A stretch of DNA of 64,000 nucleotides from CAVVKW01 sp963749035. GTDB lineage: Bacteria > Verrucomicrobiota > Verrucomicrobiia > Chthoniobacterales > JAATET01. The notes under the pieces were generated by a model. It was not told where the DNA came from. It made no database searches and worked only from the letters and a program-made list of their open reading frames with translations. The stretch is taken from positions 744,001-808,000 of the forward strand of contig CAVVKW010000002.1 in NCBI GenBank assembly GCA_963749035.1. Direction: 5' to 3'. Made by a program: the position numbers and the translations under genes. Positions 34,883 through 42,405 of this stretch are shown here, piece by piece. How positions within the stretch are numbered: position 1 is the stretch's first letter; each line of letters begins with the position of its first letter.

Positions 34883-35410
34883 TCAATCCTCGAGGGCATC
34901 GTCGTCGACCAACTCCGACCGCCGTGCGCAGACCCGCACGAAGTGGACCTGCGCCGCAACGAACGAATCGCGCAATCGTTCCGGCGTCGAACAAATTGAA
35001 AACCGCATCGATCCGAACAACCCTGGCTCGAAACAGCCGACCAACTCACAATGCGACCAGCGGAACGCTGCCACGTCCGCGTCACCGTGCGAATAGCTTT
35101 GCATGGCCAAACCCGACGCCAGATGCACGATCGGGCCCGCCGCTTCGTTTGGCCCACGCTCCCGCGACCGTAAAACCGCTGCGGGATCCTCCCCGTCCTC
35201 CTCCGTCAACACCGGTCGGCATTCAACCAAGAGCCGACCGACACCCTCGCAGTCGAATTTTTCCACGAAGCTCTCCTCCTCTTCTTCGCCCACGTCGGTC
35301 CAACAGTCGGGTAAGAAAAACGCGAAATTTCCTTTCAAGTAGTGGGTAATCCCCAACTCGTCTTCGTTCATCTCGCCATCACTACCAAACTTCGCCCCTC
35401 GCGCACCCAT
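34883..35410 (-). CDS. Hypothetical acidic protein
   Basis: The 175-residue protein has no signal peptide or membrane segment. It is acidic (EEEEESFVEKFD near residue 40, VDDDALED at the end) and looks like a single alpha/beta domain, with ITHYLKGNFAFFLPDCWTD and GLAMQSYSHGDADVAAFRWS. No family is recognised. ATG 35410 has a GGAATGAGAA stretch before it; an ATG at 35371 is an alternative. Codon use is like that of its neighbours, and the strand and gap suggest a real gene. Confidence 0.6.
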   Translation of the reverse strand: MGARGAKFGSDGEMNEDELGITHYLKGNFAFFLPDCWTDVGEEEEESFVEKFDCEGVGRLLVECRPVLTEEDGEDPAAVLRSRERGPNEAAGPIVHLASGLAMQSYSHGDADVAAFRWSHCELVGCFEPGLFGSMRFSICSTPERLRDSFVAAQVHFVRVCARRSELVDDDALED

Positions 35411-35451
35411 TTCTCATTCCGCAATTCCCAAATCTCATTTAATCACCTGCG

Positions 35452-36813
35452 ATGCCAAAAGACCCGCAACACGACCGAATGGAGAAAATCGTCAGCCTCT
35501 GCAAGCGACGCGGCTTCATTTTTCAAAGCTCCGAAATCTACGGCGGCATCAACGGCTTTTGGGACTACGGCCCACTCGGCGTCGAACTCAAGCGCAACAT
35601 CAAAGACTTCTGGTGGCGGCGTAACGTCCAGGAACGCGACGACATGGTCGGCATGGACGGCTCCATCATCATGAACCGCGCCGTCCTCAAAGCGTCCGGC
35701 CACGAAGACACCTTTTCCGACCCGATGGTCGATTGCCGCAAGTGCAATTCCCGCTATCGCGCCGACCAACTCCCCGAGAAGGACGGAGAAAAATTCTGCC
35801 CAAACTGTGACAGCCACGACCTGACCGCACCGCAGGACTTCAATCTCATGCTGAAGACCCACTGCGGTCCCATTCAGTCCGAAGAAAACCTCGCCTACCT
35901 CCGCCCCGAGACCGCGCAGGCCATCTTCGTTAATTTCCGCAACGTCCTCGACACCGCCCGCAAAAAACTTCCGTTCGGCATCGCGCAGATCGGCAAGGCG
36001 TTCCGCAACGAGATCAACCCGCGCAATTTCATCTTCCGCTCCCGCGAATTCGAGCAGATGGAGATCGAATACTTCTGCCGCGCCGAGGATGGCCTGGCCC
36101 TCACCGATTACTGGCTCGAAGAACGTTTGAAATTCTACGAGGACATCGGAATCCCCCGTTCGAAGATCCACGTCCTCGACGTCCCGGACGGCGACCGCGC
36201 CTTTTACTCCAAAAAAACCTACGACCTCGAATACGAATTTCCCTTCGGCATCAGCGAGCTCGAGGGAGTGGCCTACCGCACCGATTACGATCTTTCCGCC
36301 CACATCGAGGCCAGCGGCAAACCCCTCGATTACTTCGACGAAGAAACGAAGGAACGCTTCGTCCCCCACGTCGTCGAACCCAGTGCCGGCGCCGACCGGA
36401 CGTTCCTCGCTGTCATCTGTGAAGCCTTCGAGGAAGAAACCCTCACCAACGACAAAGGTAAGGCCGAGACCCGCACCGTCCTGCGATTCCATCCCCGCGT
36501 CGCCCCGATCAAGGTCGGCATATTTCCGCTTCTGAAGAACAAGCCGGAGCTCGTCGCGAAGGCCCGCGAAGTCGTCGACCTCCTCCGCCCGCACGTGAAC
36601 ATCTTCTACGACGAGACCGGCGCGATCGGCCGCCGCTACCGCCGCCAGGACGAAGCCGGCACCCCCTTCGGCGTCACCATCGACTTCGACACGATCGGCG
36701 AGAACGGACCAGAGAACGAAGGCACGATCACGCTGCGGCATCGCGACAGCATGGAGCAGGAGCGTCTCGCGATTTCCGATCTCCTCCCCTACGTCCTGGA
36801 GCGCGTCCGGTGA
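35452..36813 (+). CDS. glyS: Glycyl-tRNA synthetase, dimeric type
   Basis: The 453-residue class II synthetase is of the single-chain alpha2 type (glyQS), not the bacterial alpha2beta2 type. It begins with MEKIVSLCKRRGFIFQSSEI and GFWDYGPLGVELKRN (motif 1 region). It has a likely zinc site (CRKCNSRYRADQ and FCPNCDSHD), motif 2 in GKAFRNEINPRNFIFRSREF, and the C-terminal anticodon-binding domain from about residue 350 (VAPIKVGIFPLLKNK). It charges tRNA-Gly in the cytosol. The length matches this branch. Confidence 0.96.
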   Translation: MPKDPQHDRMEKIVSLCKRRGFIFQSSEIYGGINGFWDYGPLGVELKRNIKDFWWRRNVQERDDMVGMDGSIIMNRAVLKASGHEDTFSDPMVDCRKCNSRYRADQLPEKDGEKFCPNCDSHDLTAPQDFNLMLKTHCGPIQSEENLAYLRPETAQAIFVNFRNVLDTARKKLPFGIAQIGKAFRNEINPRNFIFRSREFEQMEIEYFCRAEDGLALTDYWLEERLKFYEDIGIPRSKIHVLDVPDGDRAFYSKKTYDLEYEFPFGISELEGVAYRTDYDLSAHIEASGKPLDYFDEETKERFVPHVVEPSAGADRTFLAVICEAFEEETLTNDKGKAETRTVLRFHPRVAPIKVGIFPLLKNKPELVAKAREVVDLLRPHVNIFYDETGAIGRRYRRQDEAGTPFGVTIDFDTIGENGPENEGTITLRHRDSMEQERLAISDLLPYVLERVR

Positions 36814-36866
36814 TCGGCCGACGCGTTTCTTTCATCCGGACCCCAGATTGAGTCGTTAAACCCCTC

Positions 36867-38114
36867 ATGCCCTACGCCGACTCCTCCGTCGCTCGCGTTC
36901 ACCGCGCGACCCGACTCGGTGGGATGGAGCTGCTCGAACGCTTCCTCCCCCGCGCCAATGAATACGCCTCCCGCCGGAATTTCGACCTCGGTCCCGGCGA
37001 CCGCACGAACGTCTCCCGGCTCTCCCCCTACCTCACGACCCGCCTCCTCAACCAACGCGACGTCCTCGAGGCCGTCGTCGCCGCTCACCCGCACCATTCG
37101 GTCGAAAAATACACGGAAGAACTCGCCTGGCGAACCTACTGGAAGGGCCACCTCGAGATGCATCCGACCATCTGGTCGACCTGGATCGTCGACTGCGAGA
37201 AACTTACCGGCACCCCGGCGGATGACGCCGCGAAAGCCGCCGTCACCACTCCCACCGGCATCGACTGCTTCGACGCCTGGGCCGCCGAGCTCATCGAGAC
37301 CGGCTACCTGCACAACCACGCCCGCATGTGGTTCGCCAGCATTTGGATCTTCACCCTCGGCCTTCCCTGGCAGCTCGGCGCGCGCTTCTTCTACGAGCAC
37401 CTCCTCGACGCCGACTCCGCCAGCAACACCCTCTCGTGGCGCTGGGTCGCCGGCCTCCAAACCAAGGGAAAACGCTACCTCGCCACGGCGGAGAACATCT
37501 CCCGCTTCACCAAAGGTCGTTTCAACGGCAGCGATCGCCTCGTCGAAGACCCCGACCAGGCCCCCGTCATCACCGACGAGCACGAGCATCCCTTCCGACC
37601 ACTCGACCTTCCTCCGACCGAACCTCCCGTCGCCCAACGCATCGGCGTTCTCCTTCACGGTGACGATTGTTCGTTCGAGATCGCTCTCAACGCGTCCATC
37701 CAGCCCGTTGCCCTGGCCTCCGGCTGGCCCTTCCGTTTCACGCAGATCACCGGCTGGCAGCCGGAAGTGACGCAGTTTCGCAGAGACGCCGTCGTCGACG
37801 CCACCGAACGCGCCGTCCGCCGCTGGAACCTCCCGAACACCGACCTTTCCGCCGCCCGCTGGGCCCACGCCGTCAACGACTGGGCCGACGCCGAGCGTCT
37901 CGACGCCATCTTCACGCCTTACCTGCCCGTTGGTCCGTGGCGCGATTTCCTCCGCCCACGGCTCGAGGAAGTTCGCTGCCCCGTGCACGAAGTCCTCCGC
38001 ACTTGGGACCGCGCACTCTGGCCGCACGCCGACCGCGGATTTTTCCAACTCCGGAACAAACTTCCCGCCACCCTCGGCAAGCTCGGCGTTCCCGGCTACG
38101 CGGAGGACACCTGA
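36867..38114 (+). CDS. Photolyase/cryptochrome-like FAD-binding-domain protein without the N-terminal antenna domain
   Basis: The 415-residue protein aligns only with the FAD-binding half of the photolyase family: RNFDLGPGDRTNVSRLSPYL near residue 40, YTEELAWRTYWKGHLEMHP near 85, ETGYLHNHARMWFASIW near 150, and DADSASNTLSWRWVAG near 185 are the usual flavin-binding landmarks. The N-terminal alpha/beta domain that normally precedes it is absent. An extra C-terminal region of about 140 residues (about 255-415) is present instead, with alternating strands and helices. It may be a light- or redox-sensing flavoprotein rather than a repair enzyme; both are possible. It lies 45 bp upstream of a CreBC pair. 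Confidence 0.85.
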   Translation: MPYADSSVARVHRATRLGGMELLERFLPRANEYASRRNFDLGPGDRTNVSRLSPYLTTRLLNQRDVLEAVVAAHPHHSVEKYTEELAWRTYWKGHLEMHPTIWSTWIVDCEKLTGTPADDAAKAAVTTPTGIDCFDAWAAELIETGYLHNHARMWFASIWIFTLGLPWQLGARFFYEHLLDADSASNTLSWRWVAGLQTKGKRYLATAENISRFTKGRFNGSDRLVEDPDQAPVITDEHEHPFRPLDLPPTEPPVAQRIGVLLHGDDCSFEIALNASIQPVALASGWPFRFTQITGWQPEVTQFRRDAVVDATERAVRRWNLPNTDLSAARWAHAVNDWADAERLDAIFTPYLPVGPWRDFLRPRLEEVRCPVHEVLRTWDRALWPHADRGFFQLRNKLPATLGKLGVPGYAEDT

Positions 38115-38159
38115 CGTCCTCAGGCAGTCGCGAAAGCGGCTCGTCGTCGGACCACGGCA

Positions 38160-38897
38160 TTGGCTATGGATGAACCCACCATGGCCGCCGCCCCCGCCCA
38201 CATTCTCATCGTCGAGGACGAACCCTCCATCCGCGACACGATCCAATATCCCCTCGAGTCCGACGGCTGCACCACCCATTGCTGCGGCACCGGCGAAGAG
38301 GCGATCTCGGCCCTGAGCAAATCCGAGTTCGATCTCGTCGTCCTCGACGTCGGACTACCCGACATCACCGGCTTCGAAGTCTGCCGCCGCATTCGCGAGC
38401 AATCCTCCGTGCCCGTTCTTTTCCTCACGGCTCGCTCCGACGAGATCGACCGCGTCGTGGGCCTCGAACTCGGCGGCGACGACTACGTCACCAAACCCTT
38501 CAGCCCCCGCGAACTCTCCGCTCGCATTCGCGCCATCCTGCGCCGGACGCGCTCCGCACCCAGCACCGAATCTTCAGCGCCGCCACCCGCCGCCTCCGTC
38601 TTCGCCGTCGACGACGAACGCTGCACCGTTCGTTTCCACGGGGAACTGCTCGATCTCTCCCGCACCGAATTCCGCCTCCTCTCCGCGTTCATCGCCCGCC
38701 CCGGTCGCGTGTTTTCCCGGGCTCAACTCATGGATGCCGCCTGGGACGAACCCGACGCCTCCTTCGATCGCACCGTCGACGCCCACGTCAAGACGCTCCG
38801 CGCCAAGCTGCACGCCCTCCGGCCCGAGGAAGACCCCATCGTCACCCACCGCGGCTTCGGCTATTCACTCGCCGAATCCGTTTCCCAAAATTCATAA
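38160..38897 (+). CDS. creB: OmpR-family response regulator, CreB-like
   Basis: The 245-residue protein has a receiver domain (LIVEDE with Glu19/Asp20, phosphoacceptor Asp63 in LDVGLPDITGFEVCR, LFLTARSDEIDRVVGLELGG, DDYVTKPFSPRE) and a winged-helix DNA-binding domain from about residue 145. The wording LDVGLPDI-GFE-CR and PVLFLTARS-E-DR matches E. coli CreB very closely. Phosphorylated by CreC, it should switch transcription. The start at 38160 or the in-frame ATG at 38181 are both possible. It is followed after 11 bp by its sensor kinase. Confidence 0.9.
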   Translation: MAMDEPTMAAAPAHILIVEDEPSIRDTIQYPLESDGCTTHCCGTGEEAISALSKSEFDLVVLDVGLPDITGFEVCRRIREQSSVPVLFLTARSDEIDRVVGLELGGDDYVTKPFSPRELSARIRAILRRTRSAPSTESSAPPPAASVFAVDDERCTVRFHGELLDLSRTEFRLLSAFIARPGRVFSRAQLMDAAWDEPDASFDRTVDAHVKTLRAKLHALRPEEDPIVTHRGFGYSLAESVSQNS

Positions 38898-38908
38898 CCG
38901 GTAATCGA

Positions 38909-40348
38909 GTGAGTCTTACCCTCCGGATCTTGCTCAGCTTTGTCGGGGTTGCCATCGCGGCCCTCTACCTCCTGCTGAACCCGATCCTCGACCGCGTCGA
39001 ACGTCAGTATCTCGAAGCCGCCGAGGAGCCGATGGTCGACATGGCCGAGATCCTGGCCGCCATCGTTTCCGCCGAGCTCGCCACGACCGGCCAGCTCCCC
39101 GCCGCACTCACTCCCGGATTCGCCAGCGTCAACCAGCGCACGCTCAAAGCTCAGATCTACGAGATTCTCAAAACCGAGGTGTCCACCGGCATCTACGTCA
39201 CCGACCAGCGCGGAGTCGTCACTTTCGATTCCGACCACCCCGCCCGACTCGGCCAGGATTTCTCCGACCGCCAGGACGTTTACCTCACTCTCAAAGGTCG
39301 GTACGGGGCGCGATCTTCCCGGACGAACGAGAACGACGACCTCTCGTCCGTCATGTATGTCGGGGCGCCCCTCGTCGTGAATGGCGAAATCGTCGGAGTC
39401 CTCTCCGTTTACAAACCCCAACGCGACCTCCGGGAATTTATCCTCAAAACGAAACGGCGCATTCTCCGCGTCGGCCTCTCCGGCACCGCCGCGTTCCTCC
39501 TCTTCGGCTACCTCTTGTCCCGCTGGGTCACCGAGCCCATCGCCCGCCTCACCACCTACGCCGAAGCCGTCACTCGCGGCGAGCGACCCACCGCGCCAAA
39601 GCTGCCCGGGCGCCATCTCCGTGTGCTTAGCGAATCCGTGGAACGCATGCGCGAAGCCCTGGAGGACCGCAACTACGTCGGAAATTACGTGCAGACACTC
39701 AGCCACGAAATGAAGGCCCCCGTCGCCGCAATCCGCGGAGCCGCCGAACTCCTTGACGAAGATCTCCCTCCCGACCGCCGCGCGCGCTTCACGACAAACA
39801 TTCGCAGCGAAGCCGCCCGCCTCCAGCGCCTCATCGAACAACTCCTCGCCCTCGCTTCACTTGAAAGCCGTAAGCGCCTCGAATCCCCCGGGCCCATCGA
39901 CGTCGCCGCCCTCGCCCGCCGCTCGGTCGACGAAGCCCGCAGCCGCACCGGCGAATCGAAGCTCGACTTCAACGTCGATACACCAGACTCCGCCCGCATT
40001 CTCGGCGACGAATTTCTTCTCCAAACCGCCGTTCACAACCTCATCCAGAACGCCGTCGAATTCTCTCCGCCCGGCGGACAAATCGACGTCACTATCGAAC
40101 GGGACGACGACGCGGTCACCATCCACGTCCGCGACCAGGGTCCCGGGCTCCCCGACTACGCCGAGTCGCGAATCTTCGAGCGCTTCTACTCGCTGCCCCG
40201 CCCCGACGGCGAACGCAAAAGTTCCGGCCTCGGCCTGTGTTTCGTCAGCGAGACCGCCGCCCTCCACGGCGGCACCGTCACCGTCCGGAATCGCACACCC
40301 GGCCCAGGTGCCGAAGCCACCGTCCGCCTCCCGAATCAGACGACGTAG
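38909..40348 (+). CDS. creC: Sensor histidine kinase, CreC-like
   Basis: The 479-residue kinase starts at GTG 38909, which gives an N-terminal membrane helix directly (LTLRILLSFVGVAIAALYLL). A periplasmic sensor region (about 30-185) contains GIYVTDQRGVVTFDSD, LTLKGRYGARSS and SSVMYVGAPLV, as in E. coli CreC. A second membrane segment lies at about 190-210, then a HAMP region. The H-box TLSHEMKAPVAAIRGAAELL follows, with HATPase motifs (HNLIQNAVEFSP, GPGLPDYAESRIFERFYSLP, SSGLGLCFVSE). The match to CreC extends along the whole chain. CreC partners CreB; the usual target creD is not adjacent. Confidence 0.92.
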   Translation: MSLTLRILLSFVGVAIAALYLLLNPILDRVERQYLEAAEEPMVDMAEILAAIVSAELATTGQLPAALTPGFASVNQRTLKAQIYEILKTEVSTGIYVTDQRGVVTFDSDHPARLGQDFSDRQDVYLTLKGRYGARSSRTNENDDLSSVMYVGAPLVVNGEIVGVLSVYKPQRDLREFILKTKRRILRVGLSGTAAFLLFGYLLSRWVTEPIARLTTYAEAVTRGERPTAPKLPGRHLRVLSESVERMREALEDRNYVGNYVQTLSHEMKAPVAAIRGAAELLDEDLPPDRRARFTTNIRSEAARLQRLIEQLLALASLESRKRLESPGPIDVAALARRSVDEARSRTGESKLDFNVDTPDSARILGDEFLLQTAVHNLIQNAVEFSPPGGQIDVTIERDDDAVTIHVRDQGPGLPDYAESRIFERFYSLPRPDGERKSSGLGLCFVSETAALHGGTVTVRNRTPGPGAEATVRLPNQTT

Positions 40349-40392
40349 CCGCTGCGAAGTTCCTCCGATCTGGCGACCGCCGTCGGTGACTT

Positions 40393-40971
40393 TCAGCGGG
40401 CGACGTCAGAAGCGACGAGATCGTCTGCGGTGTAAAACTCCCGATCCGCTCCCGCCGAGCGCACCTCCATCGCATCGCTCGCGACCAGATGGAAGAAGTA
40501 GGCGGTGCCGAAGCCGTCGATCAATTCACCACCTCCCCCGATCCGTTCGTGGTCCCGCGGGAAGAGCGCGCGACGATCCGCGTTCGCACCCCGCAGTGCG
40601 TTCGTGAGCTGCGCGTTGGTCTCTCCGCTTGGATAGCTCCCGAACGCCTCCCGGTAAGCCCGGAAAATCTCGAGCACCGCTTTCGCCTCATCCGCGCCCG
40701 ACAATTCGCCCCCGCCAATCTCAGCTCCCGCCGGGTGCGGTGGGAGGGTCGACACTTCCTCAGCCGGCGGCACTCGAAACGCGATCCGGCCCGCCGAGAA
40801 CCCCGGCTCATCCTTCGGCTGACCCAGCGTCGGCACCCGCGCACTCGGACGCCCGCTCTCCACCGCCGACTCTCCCGTCACCCCCGGATCCGGAGATAAG
40901 CAGCGCGAGAGCACCAGGGTGATCGCAACCAGCGCCGCCGCTACCGCCAGCGATCTTAGCCACCGCGTCAC
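40393..40971 (-). CDS. GspG-like pseudopilin-type membrane protein
   Basis: The 192-residue protein starts at a GTG overlapping the stop of the DUF1501 gene (GTGA). Its N-terminus is one membrane helix (WLRSLAVAAALVAITLVLS). The C-terminal domain (about 100-185) resembles the globular part of GspG/major pseudopilins: YREAFGSYPSGETNAQLTN, then ELIDGFGTAYFFHLVAS and the calcium-loop-like MEVRSAGADREFYTADDLV. It lacks the usual prepilin cleavage site. Such proteins are often found after DUF1800 and DUF1501 genes in Verrucomicrobiota, and the three probably form one unit, but the function is unknown. Confidence 0.72.
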   Translation of the reverse strand: MTRWLRSLAVAAALVAITLVLSRCLSPDPGVTGESAVESGRPSARVPTLGQPKDEPGFSAGRIAFRVPPAEEVSTLPPHPAGAEIGGGELSGADEAKAVLEIFRAYREAFGSYPSGETNAQLTNALRGANADRRALFPRDHERIGGGGELIDGFGTAYFFHLVASDAMEVRSAGADREFYTADDLVASDVAR

Positions 40972-42383
40972 AGCGTCATGAAATCCAGATCGTTCCGTGA
41001 GAAACGCCCGATGTTCGGTAGCACGAGCGGCAAATCGGCTTCGCTCACGCCAAACCACCTCGCCATGCCGGCCGCCATCTCGTCCACGGCGACCGCGGGA
41101 ATCCAGCTCCCGCGCGACCCCGTGTCGTCCGGCCCGCTGATTTGCAATTCGGGCATTCGCCCGTAGATCCGCCCTCCCCGCACCGCACCGCCCATCACCA
41201 CGTGGTGACTGCCCCAAGCGTGATCCGATCCTTTGCCGTTGCTGTTGAAGGTCCGATTAAAATCCGACGCGGTGAACAGCGTCACCTGATCCTTGATCCC
41301 GAGCGTATCGGTCGCGTCGTAGAAATCCGCCAACGCGGCGCTCAGTTGCCCCAGCAGGGCGTTGTGATCGTCGAGCTGCGCGTCGTGCGTGTCGAATCCG
41401 CCCAGCGCCGCGAAAAAGATCTGCCGCTTCATGCCAAGGGCCTGCCGCGCTTCGATCATTCGCAAGATCATCTGAAGTTGATCGGCGACGCGATTGAGTC
41501 GACCGAGACCGTCCGTGCTCCGCGCGAACTTGTCCTTGTGATCCGGCACGCCCGCGAACGTCGCCTTCAGCAACGTGTCGTTGCCGATCGCGCGGTTGAG
41601 GACGTTCGCGTATTCCTGCTCGAAAATTTGCGCGTAGCCCCGCGTCCGGATGTCGTCCATCGCGTCGTAGCGCTGCTTCGCCGGTGCCCACCCCGCATCG
41701 TAAGCGTCGAGGCCGATGCTTCCGTTCGCCCCCATGTGGTATTGCACAACTTCGTCACCGACCTGGAAGAAATTGTTTCCAGCGAGCGACACGTTCATCG
41801 AGATATTCGACCCAGCGTTCAGCGATTGCAGGAGATCCGCCAAACGCCCGCCCCAGCCCACTCGCCGATGCGACTCCGGCACCGACGTCTGCCACTGCAC
41901 CTGCTGGTCGTTGTGCGAAAAGAGGTGCGGCGGGATCGCGGCTCCACCGCTCTGGTATTCCGCCTTGGTGATCGGTGCCACGAGCGTACCGACGTTGGCG
42001 ATCATCGCCAGATCTCCGTCGTTGAAGATCGATTGCAGCGAACCCATCGCCGGGTGAAACGCAAACTCCCGCCCGTCATCTCCACTCGCGTTCAATGGCA
42101 ACAGTCCTTCCCGCGGCAGCGCGAGGATCCCACGGTTCGCCGCGTAACCCCGATACGCAGCGAGATCGTAGGGAACGAGCACGTTGTTCGCGTCGTTACC
42201 CCCATAGAGGAAGAGGCAGATCAGCGCCTTGCCGTCGTCTGCCGGGACGCCCTGGGCGGAGAGGGTCGCGTTGAAGAGCCGCAACGTGCCGAGCGTGGAT
42301 AACATTCCTGCCAACCCCAGCCCGGCGCACGCGCTCTGACCCATAAACCGCCGCCGCGACATCAAGTTCCGTCCATCACTCAT
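40968..42383 (-). CDS. DUF1501 protein with twin-arginine signal
   Basis: The 471-residue protein begins with a twin-arginine signal, SRRRFMGQSACAGLGLAG, so it should be exported folded. The DUF1501 domain (sulfatase/alkaline-phosphatase-like fold) fills the rest, with LICLFLYGGNDANNVLVPYD, LFSHNDQQVQWQTS, GGFDTHDAQLDDHNALLGQL and TLFTASDFNRTFNSNGKGSD then HAWGSHHVVMGG. ATG 42383 has a strong ribosome-binding site (GGGAGGAC). It lies 22 bp after the DUF1800 gene and overlaps the GspG-like gene, so these three form an operon. Function is uncharacterised; catalytic residues are suggested by the DTHDAQ and HAWG motifs. Confidence 0.93.
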   Translation of the reverse strand: MSDGRNLMSRRRFMGQSACAGLGLAGMLSTLGTLRLFNATLSAQGVPADDGKALICLFLYGGNDANNVLVPYDLAAYRGYAANRGILALPREGLLPLNASGDDGREFAFHPAMGSLQSIFNDGDLAMIANVGTLVAPITKAEYQSGGAAIPPHLFSHNDQQVQWQTSVPESHRRVGWGGRLADLLQSLNAGSNISMNVSLAGNNFFQVGDEVVQYHMGANGSIGLDAYDAGWAPAKQRYDAMDDIRTRGYAQIFEQEYANVLNRAIGNDTLLKATFAGVPDHKDKFARSTDGLGRLNRVADQLQMILRMIEARQALGMKRQIFFAALGGFDTHDAQLDDHNALLGQLSAALADFYDATDTLGIKDQVTLFTASDFNRTFNSNGKGSDHAWGSHHVVMGGAVRGGRIYGRMPELQISGPDDTGSRGSWIPAVAVDEMAAGMARWFGVSEADLPLVLPNIGRFSRNDLDFMTL

Positions 42384-42405
42384 CGTTCTGTCCTCCCGTT
42401 CACGT

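Noticed and set aside
35443..36741. 432-codon - strand frame opposite glycyl-tRNA synthetase
   Set aside because: No recognisable motif; composition is typical of an antisense shadow of a GC-rich gene.
36789..38279. 496-codon - strand frame opposite the photolyase-like gene
   Set aside because: Gly-rich shadow frame without domains; the + strand product has clear flavin-binding landmarks.
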